DNA of 64,000 nucleotides from Planctomycetota bacterium (GCA_016779205.1 JADHOC010000007.1:62001-126000), one strand, 5' to 3'. Counted from the stretch's first letter, positions 1 to 9,358 are shown. Program-made: numbers and translations. Notes: generated from the sequence alone by a model not told the origin.

Positions 1-218
1 ATCGTTGGTCCTGGGATAGCGGCGCGGCAGGTAGGGGGATCCCTACAGTGTCTCGCTTTGGACGTCTCGGCAAGGGGCTCTGGCGAGCCAAGAAGCGGGT
101 TCTCCGGGCGTCTCGCAGGAGGTTGGTATCCTTTTTCAGTCTCTCCAACTTCTCTCCCGTGCTCGCCGCGGGTGTGTTCCGAACTGTCCTTGCCGGTCCG
201 GAACCGAGCACCTTTCGA

Positions 219-1691
219 ATGTCTCTGATTCCTCTCCACCGAGCAACTCGCTTTGCGTTGCCGCTCGGCCTGGCGCTGATGGCCTCGCAGAGCGCCGTCC
301 ACGCCTCGCCCCAGGCCCTGTCCCGGCTGTTCGTGCCCCCGACGCCCGATGAAATTCAGGCCGTGCACGACGACTGGGCGAGCCGATCGATCGATATCGC
401 CGGCTTTCAATTGGAGGCGACCGGCCTCGGACCGTCGAACGCCGAGGTGCACATCATCAGCCACCTGTCGGAGGGCGAGAGGCACTACGCCGCGGTTCGC
501 TTCCCGCAGAACTACGAGCCGGGTCAGCCGTACGCCGCGCTGATCCTCTGCCATGGCGGCCTCATCGGGGTCTCGGTGGAGGAAGCGTCGAACCTCCTCT
601 CGACCTTCCCGGGCCAGTGCGTGGACGACGACTACTTCATCCTGATGCCGTCGTTCCGTGGAGAGGCCCTCACGAGCGCCTTCGCGGGCACCTTCATCTC
701 CGGCGGGCAGCCGAGCTACGCGGATCGGGACGTGGACGATGTGCGCTCCATGCTCTCGACGCTCCTCGTCGAGTACCCCGACATCGACGACGCTCGAGTG
801 GCGGCGTGGGGGATCAGTCGCGGCGCGGCCACGGCGATGCTCCTCAAGGTGAGGGACCCGAGGATCCGCCGCGTCGTGAACATGTTCGGCTTCACGGACC
901 TCAGCCTTCCGAGCGTTCAGACCGAGGCGGACAACATCGTCAACAACGGTGCGCCGCCTCAGGGAATCGGGCGCGTCATCTACGAGACCACGATCGAGCC
1001 CTGGCTCAACGGCACCTACACGCTCGAAGAGGCACGCCTCTCGTGGCTCCGCCGCTCGCCCGCCTGGTTCCCCGACGGCCTCGGGCCGATTCAGGTGCAC
1101 CATGGCCTGCAGGACCTCTCGGTGGAGCCGGCCCACTCGGTCCTCCTGCTGGATCGGCTGTCAGCGCTCGGGCTGCCGGCGGGAGAGGTGGAGGCCTACC
1201 TCTATCCGAACGGCTCGCACGGGCTGAACTCGCTGGTCGGGCAAGGGCCGCGCGTCGAGGGCTTCCTCTGCGACCTGCAGCTGGGGCCGAGCGGCTATTG
1301 CGGCCCCATGACCTCCAGCGTGGCTGGCACCATCGCGTCGGCGGACTATCGCGGCTCGGCGTCGATCACCCAGAGCAACCTGTCGTTCGTGGTCAACAAC
1401 GCTCCGGCGGGTTCCGCTGGCATGGTGTTCCTGGCCTCCTCGAGGGCTTACTTCCCGAGCGGCGGCGGCTTCGTCTGCGTCGGGAGCGGAGCGCTCAGGG
1501 TCGGATTTGGCGCGGTCGATCCCTCGGGTCGATTCGAGCTTCCGATCGACCTCCGGACTCAGAATCCGGCCTTCGCGAGCATCCTGAGGCCGGGGGTGAG
1601 TGCTCACCTCCAGCTCGTCTATCGAGACATCGGGAACGGCAACGGCAACTGGAACTTCTCCAACGGGTTGGTCGTCCCGCTCCTCCCCTGA
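219..1691 (+). CDS. Secreted alpha/beta hydrolase (esterase/S9-peptidase-like) with extra C-terminal domain
   Basis: This is a predicted exported serine hydrolase of 490 residues. I chose the ATG at 219 because it begins a typical signal peptide (basic MSLIPLHRATRF, then a hydrophobic core, cut near AVHA at about residue 29); the frame stays open upstream to a GTG at 48, but that part is Arg/Ser-rich and unlike a leader. The nucleophile elbow is GISRG with Ser200. Asp300 (LQDLS) and His335 (NGSHG) complete a plausible triad in the order seen in prolyl-oligopeptidase/dienelactone-hydrolase families. An N-terminal CHGG oxyanion-type motif lies near residue 112. About 130 C-terminal residues after the His look beta-rich and are not part of the hydrolase fold. 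The substrate is unknown. It is convergent with the DUF218 gene, with only 33 bp between them. Confidence 0.75.
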   Translation: MSLIPLHRATRFALPLGLALMASQSAVHASPQALSRLFVPPTPDEIQAVHDDWASRSIDIAGFQLEATGLGPSNAEVHIISHLSEGERHYAAVRFPQNYEPGQPYAALILCHGGLIGVSVEEASNLLSTFPGQCVDDDYFILMPSFRGEALTSAFAGTFISGGQPSYADRDVDDVRSMLSTLLVEYPDIDDARVAAWGISRGAATAMLLKVRDPRIRRVVNMFGFTDLSLPSVQTEADNIVNNGAPPQGIGRVIYETTIEPWLNGTYTLEEARLSWLRRSPAWFPDGLGPIQVHHGLQDLSVEPAHSVLLLDRLSALGLPAGEVEAYLYPNGSHGLNSLVGQGPRVEGFLCDLQLGPSGYCGPMTSSVAGTIASADYRGSASITQSNLSFVVNNAPAGSAGMVFLASSRAYFPSGGGFVCVGSGALRVGFGAVDPSGRFELPIDLRTQNPAFASILRPGVSAHLQLVYRDIGNGNGNWNFSNGLVVPLLP

Positions 1692-1724
1692 GCTCGTCTC
1701 CCTCGCCTGGGGCGCAGAGAGAGG

Positions 1725-2480
1725 TCACCGGGAGAGCCGGTACCAGATCATGCCGGCGTACTCGTGGAGCGCCCAGCATGAGTCCCGCATGGTCTTGCCC
1801 CGCGGGATCAGCCCCTCGATGGTCCGGCTCGGGCCCGCGTGAGCTCCCGTTGGCGCGGCCAGCACCTGGACGCCCTCCTGCTCGAAGGCCTGGACCGCCC
1901 TCGGCATGTGCCAGGCGTTCGTGACGAGCGCGGCCTTGGCGTAGCCGCGGCGATCCATCAGCCGAGCCACCCCGCGCGCATTCCCTCGGGTGGTCTTCGC
2001 GGCGTCCTCGGTCCAGGTGACGTCGACGCCGAGTTCATTCTCGACGTAGTCGCGGAGGACATGGCTCACCGGTCGGCGATCAGGCCGCAGCACGCCGCCT
2101 GTCACGACCAGCGGGAGCCCGGTGCGTCGGGCGAGGTGCGCTCCGTAGCGGCAGCGGATCTGGCTCAGGGCGCCGGGCTGGTCCGGCCCGTATTCCGGAG
2201 GGTCGCAGTCCACGTCGCCCGCGAGCACCACGATCACTTCCGCATCGATCCGCTCCGCCGAAGGGTCGATGCTCGGGTAGGTCTGAAGGCCGTCCAGCAG
2301 CCAGAAGGAGACGATGGGGAGCGTGAGCGCGACGGTCAGCAGCGCCCCGGTTGCGGCGAGGGCGGTCGCCAGCCGTCGGAGGAGGGGGCGCCGCGCCCGC
2401 CACCGGACCGCCAGCCCGACGAGGACCGCCAGGTAGAGCCCGGAGGGCGGCATGAGCATGTTCTCCAGCAACCACTTCAC
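1725..2480 (-). CDS. DUF218 (YdcF/ElyC-like) membrane protein
   Basis: The protein has 251 residues. Two hydrophobic segments (about 13-27 and 39-60) are followed by a DUF218 domain (about 80-235). Recognisable features are the first strand AEVIVVLAG, LPLVVTGG, the acidic helix start at E158 followed by TRGNA, and the TNAWHMPRA segment at about 187-195. Relatives such as ElyC/SanA/YdcF are envelope-associated proteins linked to peptidoglycan or lipid-carrier metabolism, but the reaction is not settled for the family. It is the last gene of a minus-strand run after the sulfotransferase and CPCC genes, separated by 81 bp. Confidence 0.8.
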   Translation of the reverse strand: MKWLLENMLMPPSGLYLAVLVGLAVRWRARRPLLRRLATALAATGALLTVALTLPIVSFWLLDGLQTYPSIDPSAERIDAEVIVVLAGDVDCDPPEYGPDQPGALSQIRCRYGAHLARRTGLPLVVTGGVLRPDRRPVSHVLRDYVENELGVDVTWTEDAAKTTRGNARGVARLMDRRGYAKAALVTNAWHMPRAVQAFEQEGVQVLAAPTGAHAGPSRTIEGLIPRGKTMRDSCWALHEYAGMIWYRLSR

Positions 2481-2561
2481 ACCACCGAGGATCGGATGTC
2501 CGGGGGGCGCGCGCCCTCCTTGATCGGAGGAAAATCCTCTGAGCCGCCGGAGCGGGACAGA

Positions 2562-2837
2562 TCAGAAGAAGGTGGCGCGCTGTTCCCTGCGGAGCCCGTC
2601 ACGCTCCTCCGGGCTCGCCACGAGCGAGACCGCGGCCTGGTCGCTGGCGCCGAGGCGCTCGAAGTTCATCCGGGCGGCGCGCAGGGTGATGTGGTTGAGG
2701 GGCGAGACCTCGTCCAGGGCCTCGAGCCCGTTGCCGTCATCCTCCCAGTAACAGACGGGGCAGACCTCGTGGCTCCCGCGGTCGCGGAGGGTGAAGTAGT
2801 CACAGCAGGGGCACTGCGCCGACCCCTCCGGAATCAC
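2562..2837 (-). CDS. CPCC-type cysteine-rich small protein
   Basis: This 91-residue protein carries the CPCC signature at residues 9-12, a second CPVC pair at 26-29 and the aromatic-acidic YWEDDG that follows it. This is the pattern of the Cys_rich_CPCC family, presumably a zinc-binding knuckle. Its start overlaps the stop of the upstream sulfotransferase gene by 4 bp (ATGA), which implies translational coupling. No function is established for the family. CPCC proteins often occur singly beside unrelated genes, so the coupling may reflect expression rather than shared function. Confidence 0.8.
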   Translation of the reverse strand: MIPEGSAQCPCCDYFTLRDRGSHEVCPVCYWEDDGNGLEALDEVSPLNHITLRAARMNFERLGASDQAAVSLVASPEERDGLRREQRATFF

Positions 2838-4264
2838 TGATCGCCCCCGTCCGAGACCTTGATCCCGTTCGCCTCGAAGGCGCGAATGAGCGGCTTGAGG
2901 TGGGGCTCGTAGGGCCTCCAGCGCTCGACCGAGGTGGCGTAGATGGGCTGCCGTACCTGGGTCGCGCTCGCCGTCTGGACCGCCCGTTCGGTCTCGTGGA
3001 ACGAGAGGCAGGCGTCGTCCCAGGGGAGCCCCACGAAGTCCACGATCTTCCGCGCGGTCCCCTCGAGGTCTTGGACGAGGTCCTCGTAGTCGATCTGGAG
3101 GATCGACCCGGGCATGACGGACTCCCAGTGGTCACAGAGCCTGTGGGTGAGGGCGTAAGCCGAGGCGATCTCGTTGAAGTCGTAGGCGTAGGGAATCGTG
3201 GAGGTGAACAGCGTGCGGAAGATGCCGAACCCGTTGTCCATCGGTGCGCGGCGCACGTGGATGAAGCGCGCGTCGGGCAGCGCGCGGCGCACGAGGCCCA
3301 CCTGCAGGAAGTTCGTCAGGAACTTGTCGACGACCACCACGGCGCCCGGAGCGAGCCGCTTCAGCTCGGCCGCGTACCGCTCCCCGATGGCCGCGAGCTC
3401 GGCGTCAGGGAGGGCCGCGGCCGCCGCGACGCGTTGGCTCGGGTCGCCCGTGATCCGACCGATCGCCATGGGGAGCGCCGGCGTCTCGCCGACACCTTCG
3501 GCCTCCGGGTGGCTGGCGAGGATCTGCTCCACGAGGGTGGAGCCGGAGCGCGGCATCCCGCAAACGAGGACCGGACGCATGGCAGGGGCACCGGCAGCGG
3601 GGGCGAGGCTGGCGTGGGCCGCGTCGTAGCACCGAATGGACTCGTCGACGAGGACCTCCAGCTCCCTCGGCTGGTACTTCATCAGGGACCGGCGCAGGCG
3701 ATTGCCGCGCTCGAAGCAGACGAAGGCTCGCTCGTGTTCGTCGACCTCATCGAGCGCCCGCCCGAGGGCGAAGTACAGCCCCACCCGCGTCTGGTCGCCC
3801 GGCGGGAGCCGATCGAGGAGCGCCTCGGCCGCCGCGAGGTCGGGGTCCTCGGGGTCGTCATAGGTCTTGAGCCCCATCAGGTTCCGCATGGCGTCCCCGC
3901 TGTTGGGGTTGAGCTCGGCGGCCCTCCGGAACTCGGACGCCGCCTCCTCCATCTGCCCCTGGAACTTCAGCACGGTGCCGAGGTTGTTGGCGGTCGCGGC
4001 GTGCTCGGGGTTGGCGGCCTTCGAGGCCCGGGCGGCCTTCTCGGCGTCGTCGAGGCGCCCCTGGCGCTGGATCGCGGCCACGAGGTTCGCCATCAGCCTC
4101 GGCTCCCTGCCGTGGGTGGAGACCGCCTTCCGGAGGAGCTGCTCGGCCTTGGCCAGATGCCCTTGCTGCAGCTTCTCGTGCCCGGCCTTGAGGTCGGCCT
4201 CCAGCTTCGACGCCGCTCCCGCGCGGCCGGTCTGACTCGTCTTCCTGGCGTTCTTCTTGCTCAT
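2834..4264 (-). CDS. TPR-repeat sulfotransferase
   Basis: The protein has 476 residues: a Lys/Arg-rich start, TPR-like helical repeats (about 20-190) and a sulfotransferase domain. The 5'-phosphosulfate-binding loop of the PAPS-dependent family is clear at about 233-247 (LVCGMPRSGSTLVEQ). A second conserved stretch, HVRRAPMDNGFGIF, contains the Arg and Ser/Asn-type PAP-binding region. TPR-sulfotransferases of this layout are common in Proteobacteria and Planctomycetes and are related to tyrosyl-protein or glycan sulfotransferases. No signal peptide is visible, so it probably acts in the cytoplasm or on the inner face of the membrane. Sulfatase genes elsewhere in the window fit a sulfate-ester economy, but a direct link is only inferred. 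Confidence 0.85.
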   Translation of the reverse strand: MSKKNARKTSQTGRAGAASKLEADLKAGHEKLQQGHLAKAEQLLRKAVSTHGREPRLMANLVAAIQRQGRLDDAEKAARASKAANPEHAATANNLGTVLKFQGQMEEAASEFRRAAELNPNSGDAMRNLMGLKTYDDPEDPDLAAAEALLDRLPPGDQTRVGLYFALGRALDEVDEHERAFVCFERGNRLRRSLMKYQPRELEVLVDESIRCYDAAHASLAPAAGAPAMRPVLVCGMPRSGSTLVEQILASHPEAEGVGETPALPMAIGRITGDPSQRVAAAAALPDAELAAIGERYAAELKRLAPGAVVVVDKFLTNFLQVGLVRRALPDARFIHVRRAPMDNGFGIFRTLFTSTIPYAYDFNEIASAYALTHRLCDHWESVMPGSILQIDYEDLVQDLEGTARKIVDFVGLPWDDACLSFHETERAVQTASATQVRQPIYATSVERWRPYEPHLKPLIRAFEANGIKVSDGGDQ

Positions 4265-4327
4265 CGCGAGCAGACCCTATCACGGCGGGGTGGGGTGACC
4301 CAGGGAGCGCTCGCGCCCGTGCTGGGG

Positions 4328-4840
4328 TCAGCGTGGGACGCCGAGGTCCTCCACGGGGCGGGCGAGAGCCACCTGGACGAGGGCGTCCGGCCGCAACTCC
4401 AGTTGAAGCCCGCGCTGTCCGGCGCTGACCAGGATGGTCTCGAGGCCCATGGCCGACCGATCCAGGAAGGTCGGCAGGGGGCGGAGCTGCCCGAAGGGGC
4501 TGATCCCGCCGGTCACGTACCCGGAGATCCGCTCCGCATCGGCGGGCTCCATCATCCGCGCCCGCTTCCCTCCTGCGGCCGCGGCGAGCCGCTTGAGGGA
4601 GAGGCTCCCGGCGGTGGGGACCACCGCGCAGCAGGGAGCCCCGTCCACCTCGGCGAGGAGGGTCTTGAAGACGACGGTGGGGGCCAGGCCGAGCTGGGCG
4701 GCGACAGCCTCCCCGACGGACCCCTCGGTGGGGCCGTGACCCAGGTCATAGGCGTGGAGCTGGAACGCGACCCCCGCGCGCTCCAGGGCCACCGTGGCGC
4801 GCGTCCCGCCGCCCCGTTCCTGCCTCCTCTTCCTTGCCAC
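4328..4840 (-). CDS. ybaK: YbaK/EbsC-type Cys-tRNA(Pro) deacylase
   Basis: This 170-residue protein has the YbaK fold throughout. The conserved Lys of the trans-editing site is K59 in VVFKTL, and the family-typical ISPFGQ glycine-rich segment lies at about 113-118. Homologues hydrolyse Cys-tRNA(Pro) mischarged by prolyl-tRNA synthetase, acting in trans in the cytoplasm. The length equals that of the E. coli and Haemophilus proteins. It is transcribed divergently from the YwqK/CAP gene, whose start lies only 37 bp away. The exact amino-acid specificity within the wider INS superfamily cannot be told from motifs alone. Confidence 0.88.
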   Translation of the reverse strand: MARKRRQERGGGTRATVALERAGVAFQLHAYDLGHGPTEGSVGEAVAAQLGLAPTVVFKTLLAEVDGAPCCAVVPTAGSLSLKRLAAAAGGKRARMMEPADAERISGYVTGGISPFGQLRPLPTFLDRSAMGLETILVSAGQRGLQLELRPDALVQVALARPVEDLGVPR

Positions 4841-4877
4841 CTCGTCCGTATCTCCAGGCGCAGGGTACCCTCTCGTG

Positions 4878-6302
4878 ATGCTCGCGACGCTCCTGGCCTT
4901 GACCCTCGCACTCCCGGTTGCGACCCCCCTGGACGACGGGGTCGTGGAGACCTTCTGGCCCGGCGGCGGTCTCCGTGAGCGTTACGAGGTCGACGAGGCA
5001 GGGGTGAAGCACGGCGAGTTCACCCAGTATCGCGAGGATGGGAGCACCGCGGTGACCGCCCGCTACCGCGACGGTGAGCTCCAGGGGCGCTACGCCGAGC
5101 TGGACGAGGAGGGGGAGTTGCTCCTGGAGGGGATGTACGAGGGCGGGGAGCGCTCGGGGTACTGGCGGACGTACGAGGACGGTGTCCGGACCCTCAGCGC
5201 CACCTACAGGAAGGGGGTGCTCGACGGGCGATGGGAGAGCGAGGAGCCGGATCGCAGCCACAAGATCAAGGCGACCTACCGGCGTGGAGTGCTCGACGGC
5301 AGGTACACCGAGTCCCGGCCCGAGGAGCGCTGGGAGCGCTCGGCCACCTACAAGAAGGGCCTCCTCGACGGGGCGGCCAAGATCAAGGTGGGGAACAAGG
5401 TCGTGAGCCGGCGGAAGTGGGAGCGCGGGTTCCTCGCGCAGCTCGACGGGCTGGTCCCCTATCCGCGCCGCCTCCCGGCGCTCACGGAGGAGCTCCGCCT
5501 GGCTCGGGTGGTGGCGAGCGGGGATCGGGAGGATCCGATCTCGGCGGACCGCCAGTACGCGCTCATGCGGCTCAAGACGTACCGCGCCCTCTGCGGCCTG
5601 CCCTGGCGCACCATCACCCTCGACGAGAAGTGGAACGACCTGTGCGACGCGGCCAGCGAGGTCTGTCAGGCCAACGGCGAGCTCGATCACACGCCGGAGC
5701 AGCCGGACGGCTTCGACGACGACCGGTACCGGCAGGGGTACGAGGGGGCCAGCCACAGCAACCTGGCCAACGGGGGGCTCGCCCGGTCCGTGGACATGTA
5801 CATGGACGACTCTGATCCCAGCAACATCGATCGGGTGGGGCACCGCCGCTGGTGCCTGAACCCGAGCATGGGCAAGACCGGCTTCGGCGCCGCGGGGAGC
5901 TGGGCCGCCATGTGGTCGATGGACGGGAGCGGCCCGAGCGCCAAGGGCGTCGAGGCCGTGCTCTACCCTCCCCCCGGCTACGTCCCCCTCGACCTCTTCG
6001 GCCCGCGCCACGCCTGGAGCATCCAGCTCGTGAAGGGGAAGACCCCTGCGAGCAAGGAGGACATCGAGGTCGAGGTGGTGCGCCTCGATGAGGTTCACCA
6101 GCCGCGCGGCGAGCCGCTCGAGCTCGACTGGAAGGACATCAACCGTGGCGGCTACGGGGGCGGCCCCTGCGTCATCTTCCGCCCCGTGGACCTCCAGTAC
6201 CGCGCGGGGGTGCGGTACGGGGTGAAGGTCAGCCTCGACGGCGGCAAGTCGCTCGCGTTCGACTACCTGGTCGAGTTCGTCGAGGCCCCCCAGGGGGACT
6301 GA
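4878..6302 (+). CDS. Secreted protein: YwqK/MORN-type repeats fused to a CAP domain
   Basis: I take the ATG at 4878 because a short signal peptide follows at once (MLATLLALTLALPVATP); the frame is open further upstream but would overlap ybaK. Residues about 25-190 contain tandem short repeats of the YwqK/MORN kind (x-G-x-x-x-G-x-Y/W with TYRKGVLDGR-like cores). Residues about 220-330 resemble a CAP/SCP-PR1 domain: an opening helix YRALCGLPW, a DEKWNDLCDAASEVCQANG helix, a DHTPEQP turn and the GHRRWCLNP/GFG strand. CAP domains are secreted and often bind lipids or act structurally, and the repeats probably mediate binding. The fusion is unusual and the role is not known. Confidence 0.7.
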   Translation: MLATLLALTLALPVATPLDDGVVETFWPGGGLRERYEVDEAGVKHGEFTQYREDGSTAVTARYRDGELQGRYAELDEEGELLLEGMYEGGERSGYWRTYEDGVRTLSATYRKGVLDGRWESEEPDRSHKIKATYRRGVLDGRYTESRPEERWERSATYKKGLLDGAAKIKVGNKVVSRRKWERGFLAQLDGLVPYPRRLPALTEELRLARVVASGDREDPISADRQYALMRLKTYRALCGLPWRTITLDEKWNDLCDAASEVCQANGELDHTPEQPDGFDDDRYRQGYEGASHSNLANGGLARSVDMYMDDSDPSNIDRVGHRRWCLNPSMGKTGFGAAGSWAAMWSMDGSGPSAKGVEAVLYPPPGYVPLDLFGPRHAWSIQLVKGKTPASKEDIEVEVVRLDEVHQPRGEPLELDWKDINRGGYGGGPCVIFRPVDLQYRAGVRYGVKVSLDGGKSLAFDYLVEFVEAPQGD

Positions 6303-6311
6303 GACCGATCG

Positions 6312-6527
6312 TCAGTCCTCTCGCTCGTCCACCCAGGCCATCTGGATGGCCTCGAGGATGCCCTCGTTCGACGCGGAAGGGTCTCCCACGAAGCCCTCGA
6401 GCTCGGTGACCCAGCGGTGGAGGTCTGTGAATCGGACCGACAGGGGGTCGAGGTCAGGGAACCGCTCGGCGAGCCGGTAGCCGATCTCGAAGGGGTCGGA
6501 CCAGTCGATGTTGGTGGCGGGGTCCAC
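6312..6527 (-). CDS. iscX: Fe-S assembly adaptor IscX
   Basis: This 71-residue acidic protein matches IscX (YfhJ) over its full length: the N-terminal WSDPFEIG, LDPLSVRFTDLHRWV, the ASNEGILEAIQMAW helix and an acidic tail. IscX binds IscS and iron and tunes cysteine desulfurase activity. It lies 2 bp after hscA and is the last gene of the isc operon, the same place as in gammaproteobacteria. The identification is firm because the whole-length pattern is highly specific. Confidence 0.95.
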   Translation of the reverse strand: MDPATNIDWSDPFEIGYRLAERFPDLDPLSVRFTDLHRWVTELEGFVGDPSASNEGILEAIQMAWVDERED

Positions 6528-6529
6528 GG

Positions 6530-8401
6530 TCAGACGTCTCCGAGCTTCTTGCCGGAGACCGCCTCCTTGACGACGCTGTCCATCAGGACGGTCGCCAGGG
6601 GCATGGTGGCGCGGTCCAGCGTGTCACGCGCCGTCTGAACCAGGTCCAGCTCGTTGGAGGATTGGGCTTCCTTGGCGGAGGCGATCGCCTCGCGCAGGTC
6701 CTCCATGGACTCGCGGTCGAGCCGCTCCTCGGCCACGGCGAGGTTGGCGGTGGCGTGGCGCAGCATGATGCCGATCTCGGCGATCAGGTCGACCCGGCGG
6801 CGCTCCTCGAAGTCCTTCTGCGCGTTCTCGAGGGAGGCCTCGAGCATGGCGGAGACCTCGTCCTCGGTCAGCCCGTGGGACGGCTTGACCTCGATGGACG
6901 CGCTCGCGCCGGTGCTCTCCTCCTTGGCCGAGACCGTCAGGATCCCGTCGGCGTCGAGGTGGAACTTCACCCCGACGCGGGGCAGCCCCGCGGGCATGGG
7001 GGGGATCCCCGTGAGCTTGAAGCGCCCGAGGGAGCGGCAGTCGGCCGCGAGCTCGCGCTCGCCCTGGAGCACGTGGAAGTCGATGGCGCTCTGGTTGTCG
7101 GCGTAGGTGGTGAAGCCCTCCTTCACCGAGCAGGGGATGCGGCTGTTGCGCTGGATGAGCTTCTCCGCGGCGCCGCCCATGGTCTCGAGGCCGAGGGAGA
7201 GCGGGGTGACGTCCATGAGGAGGATGTCCCGGCTGCTCCCCATGAGCACCTCCGCCTGGGCGGCGGCGCCGAGCGCGACGACCTGGTCCGGGTCGAGCTC
7301 GGTGTGCGGGGCGCGCCCGAAGAACCGCTCGACCTCGGCGCGTACCCGGGGGACCCGCGTGGAGCCCCCGACCAGGACCACCTCGTCCACGTCTCCGGGC
7401 TCGAGCTCGGCATCCTTCAGGGCCCGCTCGCAGCAGCGGAGGCTGCGCTCGATGAGGGGGGCAGCGAGGCCGTCGAACTCCTCGCGCGTGACGGTCCTGC
7501 GGACGTTGACGCCGAGCTCAGGCAGGGAGATCGCGAGGTCCGCAGCGGGGTCCCTTGAGAGGGCGATCTTGGCCTTCTCCGCGGCCAGGCGCGCAGCCTG
7601 GCGGAAGGCGGGCTCCTCGAACACTGACCCGTCCACGGTGCCCTCCAGCTCGCCCCGCAGGAGGTCGACCAGGGCGGCGTCCAGGTCGTCGCCACCGAGG
7701 CTCGTGTCGCCGTTGGTCGAGAGCACCTGGAACACTCCGTCCTCGATGCTGAGGATGGAGACGTCGAAGGTCCCGCCCCCGAGGTCGTAGACCGCGACGG
7801 TGCCCTCCTCCTTCTGGTCCAACCCGTAGGCCAGCGAGGCGGCCGTGGGCTCGTTCACGATGCGCAGCACCTCGAGGCCTGCGAGGCGCGCCGCGTCCCG
7901 CGTGGCCTGCCGCTGGGCGTCGTCGAAGTATGCGGGGACGGTGATGACCGCGCTGAGGACCTCGGCGCCGCCCATGGCGACGCTGGCCTGGGCCGCCACC
8001 TCGCGGAGGATGAGGGCCGAGATCTCCTGGGGTGTGAACCGCTTGCCGGCCACCTCGACCTGGACGAGTCCGCGCTCGGTCTGGCTCACCTGGTACGGCA
8101 GGCGCCCGAGGACAGCCTCATCGAGCTCGTCCAGGGAGCGGCCCATGAAGCGCTTGATGCTGTGGATGGTGTGAGCGGGGTCGTCCATGGACCGCGCCCG
8201 GGCCGCCCTGCCGACGACCGCGGTGCCCTCGCCCGAGACGTGGACCACAGAGGGGATGAGCGCGGGCTCTCCCTCCACCTCCAGCACCTCCGGGCGTCCG
8301 TCCTTCCAGATCGCCGGGAGCGAATTGGTCGTGCCCAGGTCGATGCCGATGACGACGCGCTTGGGCTGGTCTTCCAGCACCTCGAGTTCGATGTATCCCA
8401 C
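6530..8401 (-). CDS. hscA: Hsp70-type chaperone HscA for Fe-S cluster transfer
   Basis: This is a 623-residue Hsp70, close to E. coli HscA (616). The nucleotide-binding domain shows [13 protein letters not shown] near residue 18, [28 protein letters not shown] and [11 protein letters not shown], followed by a substrate-binding domain and a short helical lid. HscA uses ATP to recognise the LPPVK loop of IscU and promote cluster release, stimulated by HscB. Its position between hscB and iscX supports HscA over DnaK. The N-terminal region before the ATPase motif is short. It lacks the long acidic C-terminal tail (EEVD-like) of general DnaK. Confidence 0.95.
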   Translation of the reverse strand: MGYIELEVLEDQPKRVVIGIDLGTTNSLPAIWKDGRPEVLEVEGEPALIPSVVHVSGEGTAVVGRAARARSMDDPAHTIHSIKRFMGRSLDELDEAVLGRLPYQVSQTERGLVQVEVAGKRFTPQEISALILREVAAQASVAMGGAEVLSAVITVPAYFDDAQRQATRDAARLAGLEVLRIVNEPTAASLAYGLDQKEEGTVAVYDLGGGTFDVSILSIEDGVFQVLSTNGDTSLGGDDLDAALVDLLRGELEGTVDGSVFEEPAFRQAARLAAEKAKIALSRDPAADLAISLPELGVNVRRTVTREEFDGLAAPLIERSLRCCERALKDAELEPGDVDEVVLVGGSTRVPRVRAEVERFFGRAPHTELDPDQVVALGAAAQAEVLMGSSRDILLMDVTPLSLGLETMGGAAEKLIQRNSRIPCSVKEGFTTYADNQSAIDFHVLQGERELAADCRSLGRFKLTGIPPMPAGLPRVGVKFHLDADGILTVSAKEESTGASASIEVKPSHGLTEDEVSAMLEASLENAQKDFEERRRVDLIAEIGIMLRHATANLAVAEERLDRESMEDLREAIASAKEAQSSNELDLVQTARDTLDRATMPLATVLMDSVVKEAVSGKKLGDV

Positions 8402-8421
8402 GGTTGGATGGAACGGAGCGT

Positions 8422-9027
8422 TCAGGAAGGGGCGGAGCCCGCCGAGATACGCCCGAGGGCGCGATCGACGTAGCGGCGGGCGTTCAGGCTCTGGCGGATC
8501 CCCGCGAGGGACTCCCCGCCAGGCTGGGGGAGGGGGGTCAGGGCCGCGCCGACCTCTGCGGCCAGGCGGTCGCGCTGTTCGGTCAGCTCGCGCTCGAGTT
8601 CAAGGAGCTCGGGCGAGCCTGGGGCGGCGTCCTCGAGGACCTCGTTCCACTCCATGACCTCCATCAGGAAGGCCTGGGGCATGGAGCCAAGGTCCTTCTC
8701 GCTGGGGCCCCCGAGCCCCTCCAGGAGCTGGTTGGCCCGCCGGGCCTCGTCGGAGAGGACCCCGTAGGCCTCGTTCAGGAGCGCATTGTTGTGCTCTGCC
8801 TTCGCGAGCGTCTCCTCGCCCTCGAGGGCGAAGAAGTCAGGGTGCACCAGCCGCGTGAAGCGTCGGAGGCGGGACTTCAGGTCCCCCCTGTCCACCTCGA
8901 ATCCCGGCGCCAGGCCGAAGATCGCGAAGGGGCAGACGGGGTCCTCCGGGAGCATCAAGACCCCGCAGGCACCACAGGCGAGCGGGGTCTCGAGCCCGGC
9001 GCCGCAGCTCGGGCAGACGGCGTCCAT
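8422..9027 (-). CDS. hscB: HscB J-domain co-chaperone with N-terminal zinc-type module
   Basis: The product has 201 residues if it starts at the ATG at 9027, one base after the iscA stop; an in-frame upstream ATG at 9048 would overlap iscA. Residues 5-21 hold two CxxC pairs (C5, C8, C18, C21). A J-domain follows with the HPD triad at 62-64, and then an HscB-type C-terminal helical domain that in relatives binds IscU. The protein stimulates HscA ATPase and delivers IscU. E. coli HscB has no cysteine module, whereas eukaryotic HSCB proteins have an N-terminal tetracysteine domain. The zinc ligation here is inferred from spacing. Confidence 0.92.
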   Translation of the reverse strand: MDAVCPSCGAGLETPLACGACGVLMLPEDPVCPFAIFGLAPGFEVDRGDLKSRLRRFTRLVHPDFFALEGEETLAKAEHNNALLNEAYGVLSDEARRANQLLEGLGGPSEKDLGSMPQAFLMEVMEWNEVLEDAAPGSPELLELERELTEQRDRLAAEVGAALTPLPQPGGESLAGIRQSLNARRYVDRALGRISAGSAPS

Positions 9028-9028
9028 C

Positions 9029-9358
9029 TCAGACGCTGAAGGACTCACCGCAGCCGCAGCTCTTGGAGGCGTTCGGGTTGGTGAACTTGAAGCCGCGGCC
9101 CATCAGGCTCTCCTCGAAGTCCACGACCGTGCCGTTGAGGTAGAGGAAGCTCTTGGGGTCGCACACGACCTTGATGCCGTCCTCCTCCTTGATCTGGTCG
9201 GTGGCACGGATCTCATCGTCGAACCCGAGCGTGTAGGAGAAGCCGGAGCAGCCCCCGCCCTTCACGCCGACGCGCAGCGCCGTGCCGTCAGGCATGTTCT
9301 GGTCCGCGAGGATCCTTGTGACCTCGCTCTTCGCTCGTTCGGTGATTCCGATCGCCAT
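9029..9358 (-). CDS. iscA: A-type Fe-S carrier/scaffold IscA
   Basis: This 109-residue HesB/IscA-family protein has the three invariant cysteines: C37 in GGGCSGF, and C101 and C103 in SCGCGESF at the C-terminus. A-type proteins receive clusters or iron and pass them to apo-targets. The start at 9358 matches the canonical N-terminal helix (GITERAKSEV). It lies 26 bp downstream of iscU and abuts hscB. The isc operon context favours IscA over ErpA or SufA. Confidence 0.95.
   Translation of the reverse strand: MAIGITERAKSEVTRILADQNMPDGTALRVGVKGGGCSGFSYTLGFDDEIRATDQIKEEDGIKVVCDPKSFLYLNGTVVDFEESLMGRGFKFTNPNASKSCGCGESFSV

Noticed and set aside
2900..4978. 692-codon plus-strand frame over the sulfotransferase and ybaK
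   Set aside because: Antisense shadow with repetitive G/R/E/L composition and no domain signals.
4878..5430. A toxin/antitoxin reading of the YwqK-type repeats
   Set aside because: No polymorphic toxin gene lies nearby and the protein is exported with a CAP domain, so an immunity role is not supported.
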